Shown piece after piece: positions 35,631-45,499 of a stretch of 64,000 nucleotides of DNA (position 1 is the stretch's first letter; each line of letters starts with the position of its first letter). Where the stretch lies: positions 124,001 through 188,000 of the forward strand of contig JASSUG010000001.1 in assembly GCA_031963465.1 (NCBI GenBank), given 5' to 3'. A program made the translations under genes and the position numbers. A model generated the notes under the pieces. It had not been told where the DNA came from. It did not search any database and saw only the letters and a list, made by a program, of their open reading frames with translations. This DNA comes from Mycoavidus cysteinexigens_B (GTDB lineage Bacteria; Pseudomonadota; Gammaproteobacteria; Burkholderiales; Burkholderiaceae).

Positions 35631-36401
35631 ATGTCTAATCAATCTATTATAGAGTGGTCCGCTTGGGCGGCTTCTGCTCCTGGGCGCTATGTGCTTGCCT
35701 GGGAGCAGGCACAACTTGATCGCCTGGTGAGCGATATCTTCGGCTATTATGCGTTACAACTTGGCCTGCCTCAACTTGACGCGCTGCGTGAAAATCGCAT
35801 GCCATCGCGCGCGGTGGTGTTGAATGCAGAGTCTGATTTAAAGATGTTAGCTGAGTTTGCCGAATATAGCTGCATTAGGTGCGATTTGCCTGAACTGCCT
35901 TTTGCCTCACAAAGTGTCGACTTACTTATTTTGCCACACACGCTTGAATTAACGTGCGAGCCACATCGGCTGTTACGAGAAGTTGAACGCGTGTTGTTGC
36001 CCGAAGGACAATTGGTGATTTTTGGCTTTAATACATTGAGTCTATGGGGAGCTCGACAAGCGCTTAAGGGGTTAACTAAGCGCTCGTTTGTCCCGGCTCA
36101 CCGTAAGTTGATTGCGTTTTCGCGGCTCAAGGACTGGCTTAAGTTACTGGGTTTTGAATTAAATCGCGGGCGCTTTGGTTGTTATCAGCCACCCTTTACG
36201 AGTGAACAGTGGCTGACGCGATTTGCGTGCATAGAACAAGCCGGGGATCGCTGGTGGCCTATTTTTGGCGCAGTGTACATGATTACGGCGATTAAGCGCG
36301 TGCGTGGCGTGCGTTTAGTCGGCGCCGCGCCGCGCAGTTCTGCCGCCCTGGCGCCAGCTTTGCCGCCGGTGGCCACGCCCCAAACTCAACGGCGTAAATG
36401 A
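35631..36401 (+). CDS. SAM-dependent methyltransferase-like protein
   Basis: 256 residues. The core is a Methyltransf_11-like segment (IRCDLPELPFASQSVDLLILPHTLELTCEPHRLLREVERVLLPEGQLVIFGFN). The usual glycine-rich SAM motif I is not obvious (RAVVLNAESDLKML stands in its place), so activity or substrate is unclear. It lies between gloB and rnhA, a placement common in Burkholderiaceae. It overlaps the rnhA start by ATGA, so the two are translationally coupled. Confidence 0.85.
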   Translation: MSNQSIIEWSAWAASAPGRYVLAWEQAQLDRLVSDIFGYYALQLGLPQLDALRENRMPSRAVVLNAESDLKMLAEFAEYSCIRCDLPELPFASQSVDLLILPHTLELTCEPHRLLREVERVLLPEGQLVIFGFNTLSLWGARQALKGLTKRSFVPAHRKLIAFSRLKDWLKLLGFELNRGRFGCYQPPFTSEQWLTRFACIEQAGDRWWPIFGAVYMITAIKRVRGVRLVGAAPRSSAALAPALPPVATPQTQRRK

Positions 36402-36862
36402 TGCATTCCGAAACGATCGAAATTTACACCGACGGGGCTTGTAAAGGCAATCCAGGTCCAGGCGGGTGGGGCGCGTTATTGCGCTATCGTATGCAAGAAA
36501 AAGAATTGTCAGGCGGTGAACCGGCTACCACCAATAATCGGATGGAGTTGATGGCGGTGATTGCGGCGCTTGAAGCACTAAAGCGTCGTGCCAAAATTGC
36601 TATATATACGGATTCAAAATACGTGCAACAGGGCATTAGTCAATGGATTCACGGTTGGAAGCAAAAAAACTGGATAACCTCCGCGAAAACACCGGTGAAA
36701 AATGTCGACTTATGGCAGCGCTTAGATCGGCTAGCTAACCAGCATGAAATTGAATGGTGCTGGGTTAAGGGACACGCGGGTCACCCGGAGAATGAGCGGG
36801 CTGATGCGTTGGCTAATCGTGGCCTGATTGAGGCACAGAAAGACCAGGCAAATAGCGGCTAA
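36398..36862 (+). CDS. rnhA: Ribonuclease HI
   Basis: 154 residues, normal length. The four acidic catalytic residues are visible in IYTDGACKGNPGPGGWG, NNRMELMAVIAAL, YTDSKYVQQGI and NERADALAN. The basic handle (HGWKQKNWITSAKTPVKNVDLW) is also present. It degrades RNA in RNA/DNA hybrids. It is coupled to the upstream methyltransferase gene. Confidence 0.97.
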   Translation: MMHSETIEIYTDGACKGNPGPGGWGALLRYRMQEKELSGGEPATTNNRMELMAVIAALEALKRRAKIAIYTDSKYVQQGISQWIHGWKQKNWITSAKTPVKNVDLWQRLDRLANQHEIEWCWVKGHAGHPENERADALANRGLIEAQKDQANSG

Positions 36863-37118
36863 GCGGATAAGGGGTAAGGTTTTATCTTCAAAAAATACAA
36901 AAAATACAACGCTTTCAAGTTATAATTAGAAGGTTTAGCTGAGTTAAATTTATCTTAGCGCCTACCCGTATCCTCCGTTCTGGTCCCGCATAGTCAAGTA
37001 GCGCAACTGCATGCAGCCAAGCCTTAATGCTGATGTGGAGTTCGCTGGCGAGCACGCGGGCAATTTTTAGTGACCGGCGGCAGGTTGACAGTAGGCGTGT
37101 TGCCTTTAGGAGTTAGCC

Positions 37119-38273
37119 GTGTTGCCGTCTTTTCAACCTGCTTTGCTTGCGCTTGCTGATGGCACGATTTTTCGTGGCGTTTCGATTGGCGCTGCCGGTC
37201 ATACTGTGGGTGAGGTAGTCTTTAACACTGCAATGACGGGCTATCAGGAAATCCTGACAGATCCGAGCTACGCTCATCAGCTGGTGACATTTACGTATCC
37301 TCATATTGGTAATACGGGGGTTAATCACGAAGATATTGATGCTGCAAAAATACAAGCGGCTGGCCTTATTATTCGTGATCTTCCCGTATTGTCGTCTAAT
37401 TTCCGTCAGCATCAGCCGCTTGCTGATTATCTGCGCGAGCAGCAGATGGTTGCGATTGCCGGGATTGATACGCGTCGCTTGACCCGGATTTTGCGCGAGC
37501 GTGGCGCTCAAAACGGCTGTATTTTGGCTGACGACACGGATGCTGAGAAAGCGCTGGCCTTGGCCAGAGCTTTTGCAGGATTGTCAGGGAAGGATTTGGC
37601 TCAAGTTGTTTCAACGCCTAAACCCTATGCCTGGACGCAAACCGAATGGCAGTTGGGTACTGGCTACGGCACGTTGACGCAACCAAGCTACCACGTCGTG
37701 GCTTTTGACTATGGCGTCAAATTTAATATTTTGCGCATGTTAGCGCAGCGTGGCTGCCGGGTCACTGTGTTGCCGGCTCAAGCGAGCGCAGCTGAGGCGC
37801 TGGCGCTTAAACCAGATGGCATCTTCTTATCCAATGGTCCGGGCGATCCTCAGCCATGCGATTATGCAATTCGTGCTGTGCGTGAGTTGATCGAACAAAA
37901 ATTGCCGACGTTCGGCATTTGCCTTGGGCATCAGATTATGGCGCTAGCGATTGGCGCGCAGACCGTCAAAATGAAAACCGGCCATCATGGCGCGAATCAT
38001 CCGGTGAAAGACCTGGAGGATGGCCGCGTGGTAATTACCTCGCAAAATCACGGTTTTGCGGTGGATGCGCAGAGCCTACCGGCACACGCCCGGATCACGC
38101 ATGTTTCGCTCTTTGACGGTACCTTGCAAGGCTTTGCTTTGAAGGATTCGCCGGCATTTTGCTTCCAAGGCCACCCGGAGGCATCGCCGGGGCCGCATGA
38201 TCTAGGCTATCTATTCGATCGATTCATCACGCTCATGGCGCGTGAACGTGCCGACAACAAAGCGGCCGTATAA
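37119..38273 (+). CDS. carA: Carbamoyl-phosphate synthase small subunit
   Basis: 384 residues, GTG start at 37119 with TTTAGGAG upstream. The N-terminal domain has VFNTAMTGYQEILTDPSY. The C-terminal glutamine amidotransferase carries FGICLGHQIMALAIGA (nucleophile Cys) and the His/Glu of FCFQGHPEASPG. It supplies ammonia to CarB for carbamoyl phosphate used in arginine and pyrimidine synthesis. carB follows after 21 bp. Confidence 0.97.
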   Translation: MLPSFQPALLALADGTIFRGVSIGAAGHTVGEVVFNTAMTGYQEILTDPSYAHQLVTFTYPHIGNTGVNHEDIDAAKIQAAGLIIRDLPVLSSNFRQHQPLADYLREQQMVAIAGIDTRRLTRILRERGAQNGCILADDTDAEKALALARAFAGLSGKDLAQVVSTPKPYAWTQTEWQLGTGYGTLTQPSYHVVAFDYGVKFNILRMLAQRGCRVTVLPAQASAAEALALKPDGIFLSNGPGDPQPCDYAIRAVRELIEQKLPTFGICLGHQIMALAIGAQTVKMKTGHHGANHPVKDLEDGRVVITSQNHGFAVDAQSLPAHARITHVSLFDGTLQGFALKDSPAFCFQGHPEASPGPHDLGYLFDRFITLMARERADNKAAV

Positions 38274-38294
38274 GAAAACTATTTAGAGAATTTT

Positions 38295-41200
38295 ATGCCT
38301 AAGCGCACAGATATTAATAAAATCCTAATCATCGGAGCGGGTCCGATTATCATCGGCCAAGCATGCGAGTTCGACTATTCAGGCGCGCAAGCGTGCAAGG
38401 CATTGCGTGATGAAGGTTACACGGTGATCTTGGTCAATAGTAATCCGGCCACGATTATGACTGACCCGGAAATGGCGGATGTGACCTATATCGAGCCGAT
38501 TACTTGGGAAGTGCTTGAGCGGATTATCGCCAAAGAGCGTCCTGACGCCATCTTGCCAACCATGGGTGGGCAGACGGCCCTTAATTGTGCGCTTGATCTA
38601 CATCATCATGGCGTGCTGGCCAAATACAACGTTGAATTAATTGGCGCTTCGCCGGCTGCGATTGATAAAGCAGAAGACCGGCAGAAATTTAAAGAAGCCA
38701 TGACCAAGATCGGCCTGGCTTCGGCAAAATCTGGCATTGCTCATTCGTTTGAGGACGCGCTAAGAGTGCAGGCCGAGATTTCAATGCAAACCGGCGGTAT
38801 AGGTTATCCAATGATTATCCGGCCCTCATTTACCATGGGTGGCTCAGGCGGTGGGATTGCCTACAACCGTGAAGAGTTTGAGGAAATTTGCAAACGCGGC
38901 CTTGACCTTTCGCCGACCCATGAGTTATTGATTGAAGAGTCTCTCTTGGGCTGGAAAGAATTTGAGATGGAAGTGGTGCGCGACCGGCATGATAACTGCA
39001 TCATTGTTTGCTCAATTGAAAACCTAGACCCAATGGGGATCCATACCGGGGATTCAATTACCGTCGCACCTGCGCAAACGCTCACGGATAAAGAATATCA
39101 GCTCTTGCGCAACGCCTCGTTAGCCGTCTTGCGCGAAATTGGCGTGGATACGGGGGGCTCAAATGTACAGTTTGCGATTAATCCGGCCGATGGCCGGATG
39201 GTGGTCATTGAAATGAACCCACGGGTATCGCGTTCATCAGCGCTGGCCTCAAAGGCAACCGGTTTTCCAATTGCGAAGATCGCCGCTAAGCTTGCGGTAG
39301 GGTACACCCTCGATGAATTAAAAAATGAAATTACCAGCAATGAAACGGGCGCCGGCACGCCGGCTTCGTTTGAGCCTACGCTTGACTATGTAGTGACCAA
39401 GATCCCACGGTTTGCTTTTGAGAAATTCCCCGCGGCTGATCCGCATTTGACCACCCAAATGAAATCGGTCGGGGAGGTCATGGCAATTGGCCGCACCTTT
39501 CAGGAGTCTTTTCAAAAGGCGTTGCGCGGGCTTGAAGTGGGCGTGGATGGGCTGGATGAAAAATCGACCGATCGCGACGAAATTGGTGAAGAAATTAGTG
39601 ATCCTGGCCCTGATCGTATCTGGTATGTGGCCGATGCGTTTCGGATCGGTTTAAGTCTAGCTGAAATTTACCAAGAAACCCATATCGACCCTTGGTTTTT
39701 AGCGCAGATTGAGCAAATCGTGCTGAAAGAGCAGGCCTTGAGGACACGTTCATTAGAGAGTCTGTCAGCCGACGAATTGCGTGAGTTAAAGCGGAGTGGT
39801 TTTTCCGATCGGCGCTTGGCTAAACTGCTGGAGGTGGAGCCCGCTGCCGTGCGCACCCTTCGTTTGGCGCTCAATGTGCGCCCAGTCTATAAGCGCGTGG
39901 ATAGTTGCGCGGCTGAATTCGCAACAAACACGGCCTATTTGTATTCAACGTATGAAGAAGAATGCGAAGCCCAGCCGACTCAGCGCAAAAAAATTGTGGT
40001 GTTAGGGGGCGGCCCGAATCGGATTGGGCAAGGGATTGAATTTGATTATTGTTGCGTGCATGCGGCGCTTGCGCTGGGTGAAGATGGCTATGAGACGATT
40101 ATGGTCAATTGCAATCCAGAAACGGTATCGACTGATTATGACACGTCGGATCGCCTATATTTCGAGCCGCTGACGTTAGAGGATGTGCTTGAAATTGTCG
40201 ATAAAGAACAACCTTTAGGCGTGATTGTGCAATATGGCGGGCAGACTCCGCTCAAACTGGCGCTTGATCTTGAGGCCAATGGCGTGCCGATCATCGGCAC
40301 CACGCCGGATATGATCGATATGGCTGAGGACCGCGAGCGGTTTCAGCAATTGTTATCTAAACTTGGCTTGCGCCAGCCACCCAATCGTACCGCTCGAACC
40401 GAAGAAAAAGCGCTGGCGCTGGCCGAGGAAATTGGTTATCCGCTGGTGGTGCGGCCTTCTTATGTGCTTGGTGGGCGCGCGATGGAAATTGTGCATGAGC
40501 CGCGCGAGCTTGAGCGATATATGCGAGAGGCCGTTAAGGTTTCCCACGATTCGCCGGTGTTACTTGACCGTTTTCTGAACGATGCGATTGAATGTGATGT
40601 GGATTGCATAGCAGATGGGCAAAGGGTCTTTATTGGCGGCGTGATGGAGCATATTGAGCAAGCTGGGGTGCATTCGGGTGACTCGGCGTGTTCACTGCCG
40701 CCCTATTCGCTCTCGGCTGCCACGATTGCCGAGTTGAAGCGGCAAACGGCCGCCATGGCGCAGGCTTTAAACGTGGTTGGGCTGATGAACGTGCAGTTTG
40801 CGATTCAGCGTCAAGCTACGGGCACTGGATCGACCCAGCAGCTTGAAGATATTGTGTATGTGCTTGAAGTTAATCCACGCGCTTCACGCACAGTCCCTTA
40901 TATTTCGAAGGCAACCGGCAGGCAACTCGCAAAAATTGCCGCGCGTTGCATGGTTGGGCAAAGCCTTGATGCGCAGCATATCGGTGAGGAAGTTGAACCG
41001 TCTTGGTTTAGCGTTAAAGAGGCGGTCTTTCCGTTTGCTAAATTTCCAAGCGTTGACCCCGTACTCGGTCCTGAAATGCGCTCAACTGGCGAGGTGATGG
41101 GTATTGGCCGTACTTTTGGCGAGGCGCTATTTAAGTCGCAACTTGCAGCTGGCTCGCGCTTGCCGGATTCTGGTACGGTCTTGATGACCGTAAAAGACAG

Positions 41201-41570
41201 CGATAAGCCCACTGCAGTTGAGTTGGCGCGCTTATTGCACGAACTCGGGTATTGCTTGGTTGCAACCAAAGGCACGGCCGCGGCGATTAGTGCGGCTGGC
41301 GTGCCGGTCAAGGTGGTCAATAAAGTGAAAGACGGCCGCCCACACATTGTCGATATGCTTAAAAATGGTGAGATTGCGTTAGTTTTTACAACGGTTGATG
41401 AAACGCGCGCAGCGGTTGCCGATTCTCGTTCGATTCGGATCAGCGCTCTGGCTAATAAAGTCACGTATTACACAACGATATCAGGCGCGCGCGCAGCGGT
41501 TGAGGGATTGCGTTATTTAAAAAATCTAGAGGTATATGATATACAAGGGCTACATGCTAGTCTAAACTAA
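38295..41570 (+). CDS. carB: Carbamoyl-phosphate synthase large subunit
   Basis: 1091 residues. Two homologous ATP-grasp halves start ILIIGAGPIIIGQACEFDYSG and IVVLGGGPNRIGQGIEFDYC. Each has its own glycine-rich ATP loop (RPSFTMGGSGGGIAYN; RPSYVLGGRAMEI). The C-terminal MGS-like allosteric domain begins near residue 950 (LMTVKDSDKPTAVELARLLHELG). It makes carbamoyl phosphate from bicarbonate, two ATP and ammonia channelled from CarA. Confidence 0.98.
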   Translation: MPKRTDINKILIIGAGPIIIGQACEFDYSGAQACKALRDEGYTVILVNSNPATIMTDPEMADVTYIEPITWEVLERIIAKERPDAILPTMGGQTALNCALDLHHHGVLAKYNVELIGASPAAIDKAEDRQKFKEAMTKIGLASAKSGIAHSFEDALRVQAEISMQTGGIGYPMIIRPSFTMGGSGGGIAYNREEFEEICKRGLDLSPTHELLIEESLLGWKEFEMEVVRDRHDNCIIVCSIENLDPMGIHTGDSITVAPAQTLTDKEYQLLRNASLAVLREIGVDTGGSNVQFAINPADGRMVVIEMNPRVSRSSALASKATGFPIAKIAAKLAVGYTLDELKNEITSNETGAGTPASFEPTLDYVVTKIPRFAFEKFPAADPHLTTQMKSVGEVMAIGRTFQESFQKALRGLEVGVDGLDEKSTDRDEIGEEISDPGPDRIWYVADAFRIGLSLAEIYQETHIDPWFLAQIEQIVLKEQALRTRSLESLSADELRELKRSGFSDRRLAKLLEVEPAAVRTLRLALNVRPVYKRVDSCAAEFATNTAYLYSTYEEECEAQPTQRKKIVVLGGGPNRIGQGIEFDYCCVHAALALGEDGYETIMVNCNPETVSTDYDTSDRLYFEPLTLEDVLEIVDKEQPLGVIVQYGGQTPLKLALDLEANGVPIIGTTPDMIDMAEDRERFQQLLSKLGLRQPPNRTARTEEKALALAEEIGYPLVVRPSYVLGGRAMEIVHEPRELERYMREAVKVSHDSPVLLDRFLNDAIECDVDCIADGQRVFIGGVMEHIEQAGVHSGDSACSLPPYSLSAATIAELKRQTAAMAQALNVVGLMNVQFAIQRQATGTGSTQQLEDIVYVLEVNPRASRTVPYISKATGRQLAKIAARCMVGQSLDAQHIGEEVEPSWFSVKEAVFPFAKFPSVDPVLGPEMRSTGEVMGIGRTFGEALFKSQLAAGSRLPDSGTVLMTVKDSDKPTAVELARLLHELGYCLVATKGTAAAISAAGVPVKVVNKVKDGRPHIVDMLKNGEIALVFTTVDETRAAVADSRSIRISALANKVTYYTTISGARAAVEGLRYLKNLEVYDIQGLHASLN

Positions 41571-41605
41571 CCCTTCAATGTATTTAGGTACCGTATAATT
41601 TTCTC

Positions 41606-42082
41606 ATGACTTCTATTCCGTTAACCAAACGTGGCGCAAGCCTATTAAAAGACGAACTGCATCGGCTAAAAACCATCGAGCGGCCGTCGGTGATTCGTTC
41701 AATCTCTGAAGCCCGTGCTCAGGGTGATCTTTCGGAAAATGCCGAATATGATGCGGCAAAAGAGAAGCAAGCTTTTATCGAAGGCCGGATTTTAGAGTTA
41801 GAAGCAAAATTATCTACCGCGCAAATTATCGAGCCGGCGCTGGTTGATGCGGACGGCCGCGCCGTATTTGGCGCCACGGTTGATCTTGAGGACCTGGCCT
41901 CGGGCGAAAGAGTGACCTATCAAATTGTTGGCGATGATGAAGCCAACCTTGAACACGGCTTGCTTTCAATCAGTTCGCCTGTTGCGCGAGCGCTGATTGG
42001 CAAATATGAAAGCGATGTTGCGACCGTGCAAGCACCAAGCGGCGTGCGCGAATATGAAATTATTGCAATTCGCTATATTTAA
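41606..42082 (+). CDS. greA: Transcript cleavage factor GreA
   Basis: 158 residues. The N-terminal antiparallel coiled coil has the acidic tip DLSENAEYDAAKEKQAFIEGRI. The C-terminal FKBP-like domain follows (VDLEDLASGERVTYQIVGDDEANL...ISSPVARALIGK). It rescues backtracked RNA polymerase by stimulating 3' RNA cleavage. It lies 35 bp after carB, with convergent yhbY beyond. Confidence 0.97.
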   Translation: MTSIPLTKRGASLLKDELHRLKTIERPSVIRSISEARAQGDLSENAEYDAAKEKQAFIEGRILELEAKLSTAQIIEPALVDADGRAVFGATVDLEDLASGERVTYQIVGDDEANLEHGLLSISSPVARALIGKYESDVATVQAPSGVREYEIIAIRYI

Positions 42083-42120
42083 TCGACCTGCACGGCGCTG
42101 AAACAGGTCTAGCGATAGCG

Positions 42121-42636
42121 CTATTTGTCAGACTGATACTGGCGTTTTGTGCTGGCCTGCCGGTTTTTTGCTTTCTTGATTGAGCCGCCTGCTGTGACGC
42201 GTTCATTGCCGCGCACGAGGACGCTTTTAGTTTGAGGGCGCCGGCTTGGATTTGGGTTCGGTTTGACAATCGTCACCAGGCGTGAGCCGCGTCCTTTAGC
42301 GGGCTTGGTTGCTTGGCCTTTGGTCGGGCGCGCTAAAGTGGTTGGGTATGCCTGAGGCGCAGGCGTGGCGCGCCAAATCAGCAATAATTTGCCAATATGT
42401 TGCACCGGCGCGGCGTTAAGTTGCTCGCAAATATCTTGGTAGACGGCGGCGCGCGCGTCCCGATCGTCGCCCAAGACACGAATTTTGATCAACTCATGCA
42501 CGCTGAGATGGATTTCAATTTCAGCAAGCACGGCTTTGGTTAAGCCATCAGCGCCAATCATAACGACGGGCTTGAGGGCATGGGCTTGTGCGCGTAAAGT
42601 CGCCCGTTTGGCGGGCGTAATGGATAAAGCAGGCAT
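42121..42636 (-). CDS. yhbY: YhbY-family RNA-binding (CRM-domain) protein
   Basis: 171 residues. The first about 95 residues are a CRM domain (AHALKPVVMIGADGLTKAVLAEIEIHLSVHELIKIRVLGDD...HIGKLLLIWR) that associates with pre-50S particles. It is nearly twice the length of E. coli YhbY: the extra C-terminal 75 residues are Lys/Arg/Thr-rich and probably disordered. It is divergent from rlmE, as in related genomes. Confidence 0.92.
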   Translation of the reverse strand: MPALSITPAKRATLRAQAHALKPVVMIGADGLTKAVLAEIEIHLSVHELIKIRVLGDDRDARAAVYQDICEQLNAAPVQHIGKLLLIWRATPAPQAYPTTLARPTKGQATKPAKGRGSRLVTIVKPNPNPSRRPQTKSVLVRGNERVTAGGSIKKAKNRQASTKRQYQSDK

Positions 42637-42752
42637 GATTTAAGAATAGTAGTTTTTACGCGCTGACGTTAGACAAAGAGTCAGCTATAGTAAATATAAA
42701 ACCATATTATCCGCTAAAATTTCAGTAAAAACATAGATATAACTTTTATTAG

Positions 42753-43406
42753 ATGGCAAAAAACCGGTTTAACCAGTCTTGGTTGCATGATCATATCAAT
42801 GACCCTTATGTAAAACTTGCCCAGCGTGAAGGGTATCGGGCCCGGGCGGCCTACAAATTGAAAGAAATCGATGAACAAGATAAGCTCATTCGTCCGGGCC
42901 AAATTATTGTTGATTTGGGGGCGGCTCCGGGTAGCTGGAGCCAATATGTCCGCCACAAACTTGCACAAAATTCACGTTCTGAGACAAATAATCTCTCGGG
43001 CACGATCATTGCACTTGATATACTACCGATGGAGCCTATTGCAGATGTCCATTTTATTCAGGGCGATTTTCGTGAGGATGCTGTGTTGGCGCAATTAACC
43101 GAAATGGTTGGAACGCGTAAAATAGATCTGATTCTTTCTGATATGTCGCCCAATTTATCAGGGGTAGCGGCAGCGGACGCAGCACGGATTGAAGATGTCT
43201 GCGATCTAGCGTTAGAATTTGCGCAGCAGTGCTTGCATCAAGAGGGTGCATTGCTGGTTAAATGTTTTCATGGCAGTGGCTATAGCCAAATTATTAAGAA
43301 GTTTAAGCAGAGCTTCAAATCAGTCGCAGCACGTAAGCCTAAGGCTTCGCGCGACAAGTCTGCCGAGGTTTTTATTTTAGGAAAATGTTTAAAAGTGGCG
43401 CAATAA
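42753..43406 (+). CDS. rlmE: 23S rRNA 2'-O-ribose methyltransferase (U2552)
   Basis: 217 residues. SAM motif I is IVDLGAAPGSWSQYV. The catalytic K-D-K-E set lies in AAYKLKEID, LILSDMSPNLSG, ALLVKCFHGSGY and SAEVFILG. It methylates U2552 in the A-loop during late 50S assembly. It is followed by ftsH, the classic rlmE(rrmJ)-ftsH heat-shock pair. Confidence 0.96.
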   Translation: MAKNRFNQSWLHDHINDPYVKLAQREGYRARAAYKLKEIDEQDKLIRPGQIIVDLGAAPGSWSQYVRHKLAQNSRSETNNLSGTIIALDILPMEPIADVHFIQGDFREDAVLAQLTEMVGTRKIDLILSDMSPNLSGVAAADAARIEDVCDLALEFAQQCLHQEGALLVKCFHGSGYSQIIKKFKQSFKSVAARKPKASRDKSAEVFILGKCLKVAQ

Positions 43407-43486
43407 TATGTGAGTCATTGCAGCATTTTCTATGAGCTGCTTAGTTTTTGCGATGAAGACAGCAGGCGGACTGAATTAATATTATG

Positions 43487-43507
43487 CATCGTGAATTCCA
43501 CACGATG
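43487..43507 (+). promoter_or_regulatory. Inverted repeat in the ftsH leader
   Basis: CATCGTG-AATTCCA-CACGATG lies immediately before the AAGGAG of ftsH and could form a 5'-leader hairpin. Function is unknown. Confidence 0.45.
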
Positions 43508-43524
43508 GACCAAGGAGTGACGCT

Positions 43525-45426
43525 TTGAATAACAATATGCTTTCGAAGACATTAGTATGGCTGGTGATTGCACTGGTATTGTTTACTGTGTTTAAGCAGT
43601 TCGATAAGCCCCGCCCACCCGAGCATACGATTGCGTACTCCCAGTTTATGGAGGATGCAAAGAATGGCAAAATCAAGGATGTTCTAGTGCACGGGCGCAA
43701 TTTGGCGGTGACGCCAGTTGAGGGTAATAAGTATCAAGTTGCGTCGCCTGGCGATATGTGGATGGTTGGCGATTTAATGAAATACAACGTCCAGGTGAGT
43801 GGTAAACCTGACGAAGAAACCAATATGCTGATCTCTGCACTGACCTACCTCGGGCCAACGCTTTTGATTATCGGCTTCTGGTTTTATATGATGCGGCAGA
43901 TGCAAGGCGGTGGTAAAGGCGGCGCTTTCTCGTTTGGCAAATCGCGTGCGCGGCTGATCGACGAGAATAATAATGCGATCAATTTTAACGATGTCGCGGG
44001 TTGCGACGAAGCCAAAGAAGAAGTACAAGAGTTGGTTGATTTTTTGCGCGATCCGCAGAAATTTCAAAAACTTGGCGGCCGTATTCCGCGTGGCGTGCTG
44101 CTGATTGGCCCGCCAGGTACAGGTAAAACGTTGTTGGCCCGCGCTATTGCTGGCGAAGCGAAGGTCCCTTTCTTTAGTATCTCTGGCTCAGATTTCGTTG
44201 AAATGTTTGTTGGCGTAGGTGCTGCGCGCGTACGTGATATGTTCGAACAGGCAAAAAAACATTCACCATGCATCGTCTTCATTGATGAAATCGACGCCGT
44301 CGGGCGTCACCGTGGCGCGGGTATGGGCGGCGGCAATGATGAGCGCGAACAAACCTTAAATCAAATGTTGGTTGAAATGGACGGCTTTGAAGCCAATTCA
44401 GGCGTCATTGTGATTGCCGCCACCAACCGCTCTGATGTGCTGGACAAAGCACTCTTGCGCCCAGGCCGGTTTGATCGCCAAGTCTATGTTGGTTTGCCTG
44501 ATATCCGCGGGCGTGAGCATATTTTGAAGGTACATTTGCGCAAAGTGCCGATTTCAAATGATGTTGATGCATCGATTATCGCGCGTGGCACACCGGGTTT
44601 TTCTGGCGCTGACCTGGCCAACCTCATCAACGAAGCTGCGTTGTTTGCCGCACGGCGCAATAAGCGTATTGTCGAAATGAAAGATTTTGAAGATGCCAAA
44701 GACAAGATCTTTATGGGGCCAGAACGCAAGTCGGCGGTCATGCGGGAAGAGGAGCGCCGTAATACGGCCTACCATGAATCTGGTCATGCCGTGGTCGCTA
44801 AACTCTTGCCGCACGCAGATCCCGTGCATAAGGTTTCGATTATGCCGCGCGGCATGGCGCTAGGGATTACCTGGCAACTGCCTGAGCACGATCGGGTCAA
44901 TTTATATCGTGACAAAATGCTAGAAGAGATCGCCATTCTGTTCGGCGGCCGAGTAGCCGAAGAAGTATTTCTCGACTCGATGTCTACGGGGGCCTCAAAC
45001 GATTTTGAGCGCGCGACTAAAATAGCCCGTGATATGGTCACTCGCTATGGTATGTCGGATGTGCTGGGAACGATGGTTTACGTAGACACCGAGCAAGAAT
45101 CAATGTTTGGTAAAGTAGCCTCAAAATCAGTTTCCGAAGCCACCCAACAGAAGGTCGACGCAGAAATTCGCCGGCTGCTAGATCAAGAGTATCAGAGGGC
45201 TCGCGATTTGCTCGAAAATAACCGTGATAAGGTTGAAGCGATGGCTAAAGCTTTGCTTGAATGGGAAACCATCGATGCCGATCAAGTCAACGACATTATG
45301 GCTGGCAATACCCCTCGTTCACCAAAGAGTGATTCATCAGACGGGAGTTCGGCTGCGGGCGGTGACAACGACGGTTATTCCGAAGTTAAGCCGGCCACTA
45401 CAGCACAGCCCGCTGAAGCGCGCTGA
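43525..45426 (+). CDS. ftsH: ATP-dependent zinc metalloprotease FtsH
   Basis: 633 residues, TTG start at 43525. AAGGAG lies 8 nt upstream, and the N-terminus MNNNMLSKTLVWLVIALVLFTVFKQFD matches relatives. Two membrane helices (about 5-25 and 100-120) flank a periplasmic domain. The AAA+ domain has Walker A GPPGTGKTLLARAIAG and Walker B CIVFIDEIDAVGRHRG. The zinc site HESGHAVVAKLL is in the protease domain. It is a membrane hexamer that degrades sigma-32, LpxC and damaged membrane proteins. Confidence 0.98.
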   Translation: MNNNMLSKTLVWLVIALVLFTVFKQFDKPRPPEHTIAYSQFMEDAKNGKIKDVLVHGRNLAVTPVEGNKYQVASPGDMWMVGDLMKYNVQVSGKPDEETNMLISALTYLGPTLLIIGFWFYMMRQMQGGGKGGAFSFGKSRARLIDENNNAINFNDVAGCDEAKEEVQELVDFLRDPQKFQKLGGRIPRGVLLIGPPGTGKTLLARAIAGEAKVPFFSISGSDFVEMFVGVGAARVRDMFEQAKKHSPCIVFIDEIDAVGRHRGAGMGGGNDEREQTLNQMLVEMDGFEANSGVIVIAATNRSDVLDKALLRPGRFDRQVYVGLPDIRGREHILKVHLRKVPISNDVDASIIARGTPGFSGADLANLINEAALFAARRNKRIVEMKDFEDAKDKIFMGPERKSAVMREEERRNTAYHESGHAVVAKLLPHADPVHKVSIMPRGMALGITWQLPEHDRVNLYRDKMLEEIAILFGGRVAEEVFLDSMSTGASNDFERATKIARDMVTRYGMSDVLGTMVYVDTEQESMFGKVASKSVSEATQQKVDAEIRRLLDQEYQRARDLLENNRDKVEAMAKALLEWETIDADQVNDIMAGNTPRSPKSDSSDGSSAAGGDNDGYSEVKPATTAQPAEAR

Positions 45427-45499
45427 TCGGTGGTGAGGTGAATGAGCGGGGGTGGGAGCGTCCGCTCATTTTTTCTTGCTCTTAACTTAAACGTCCTGT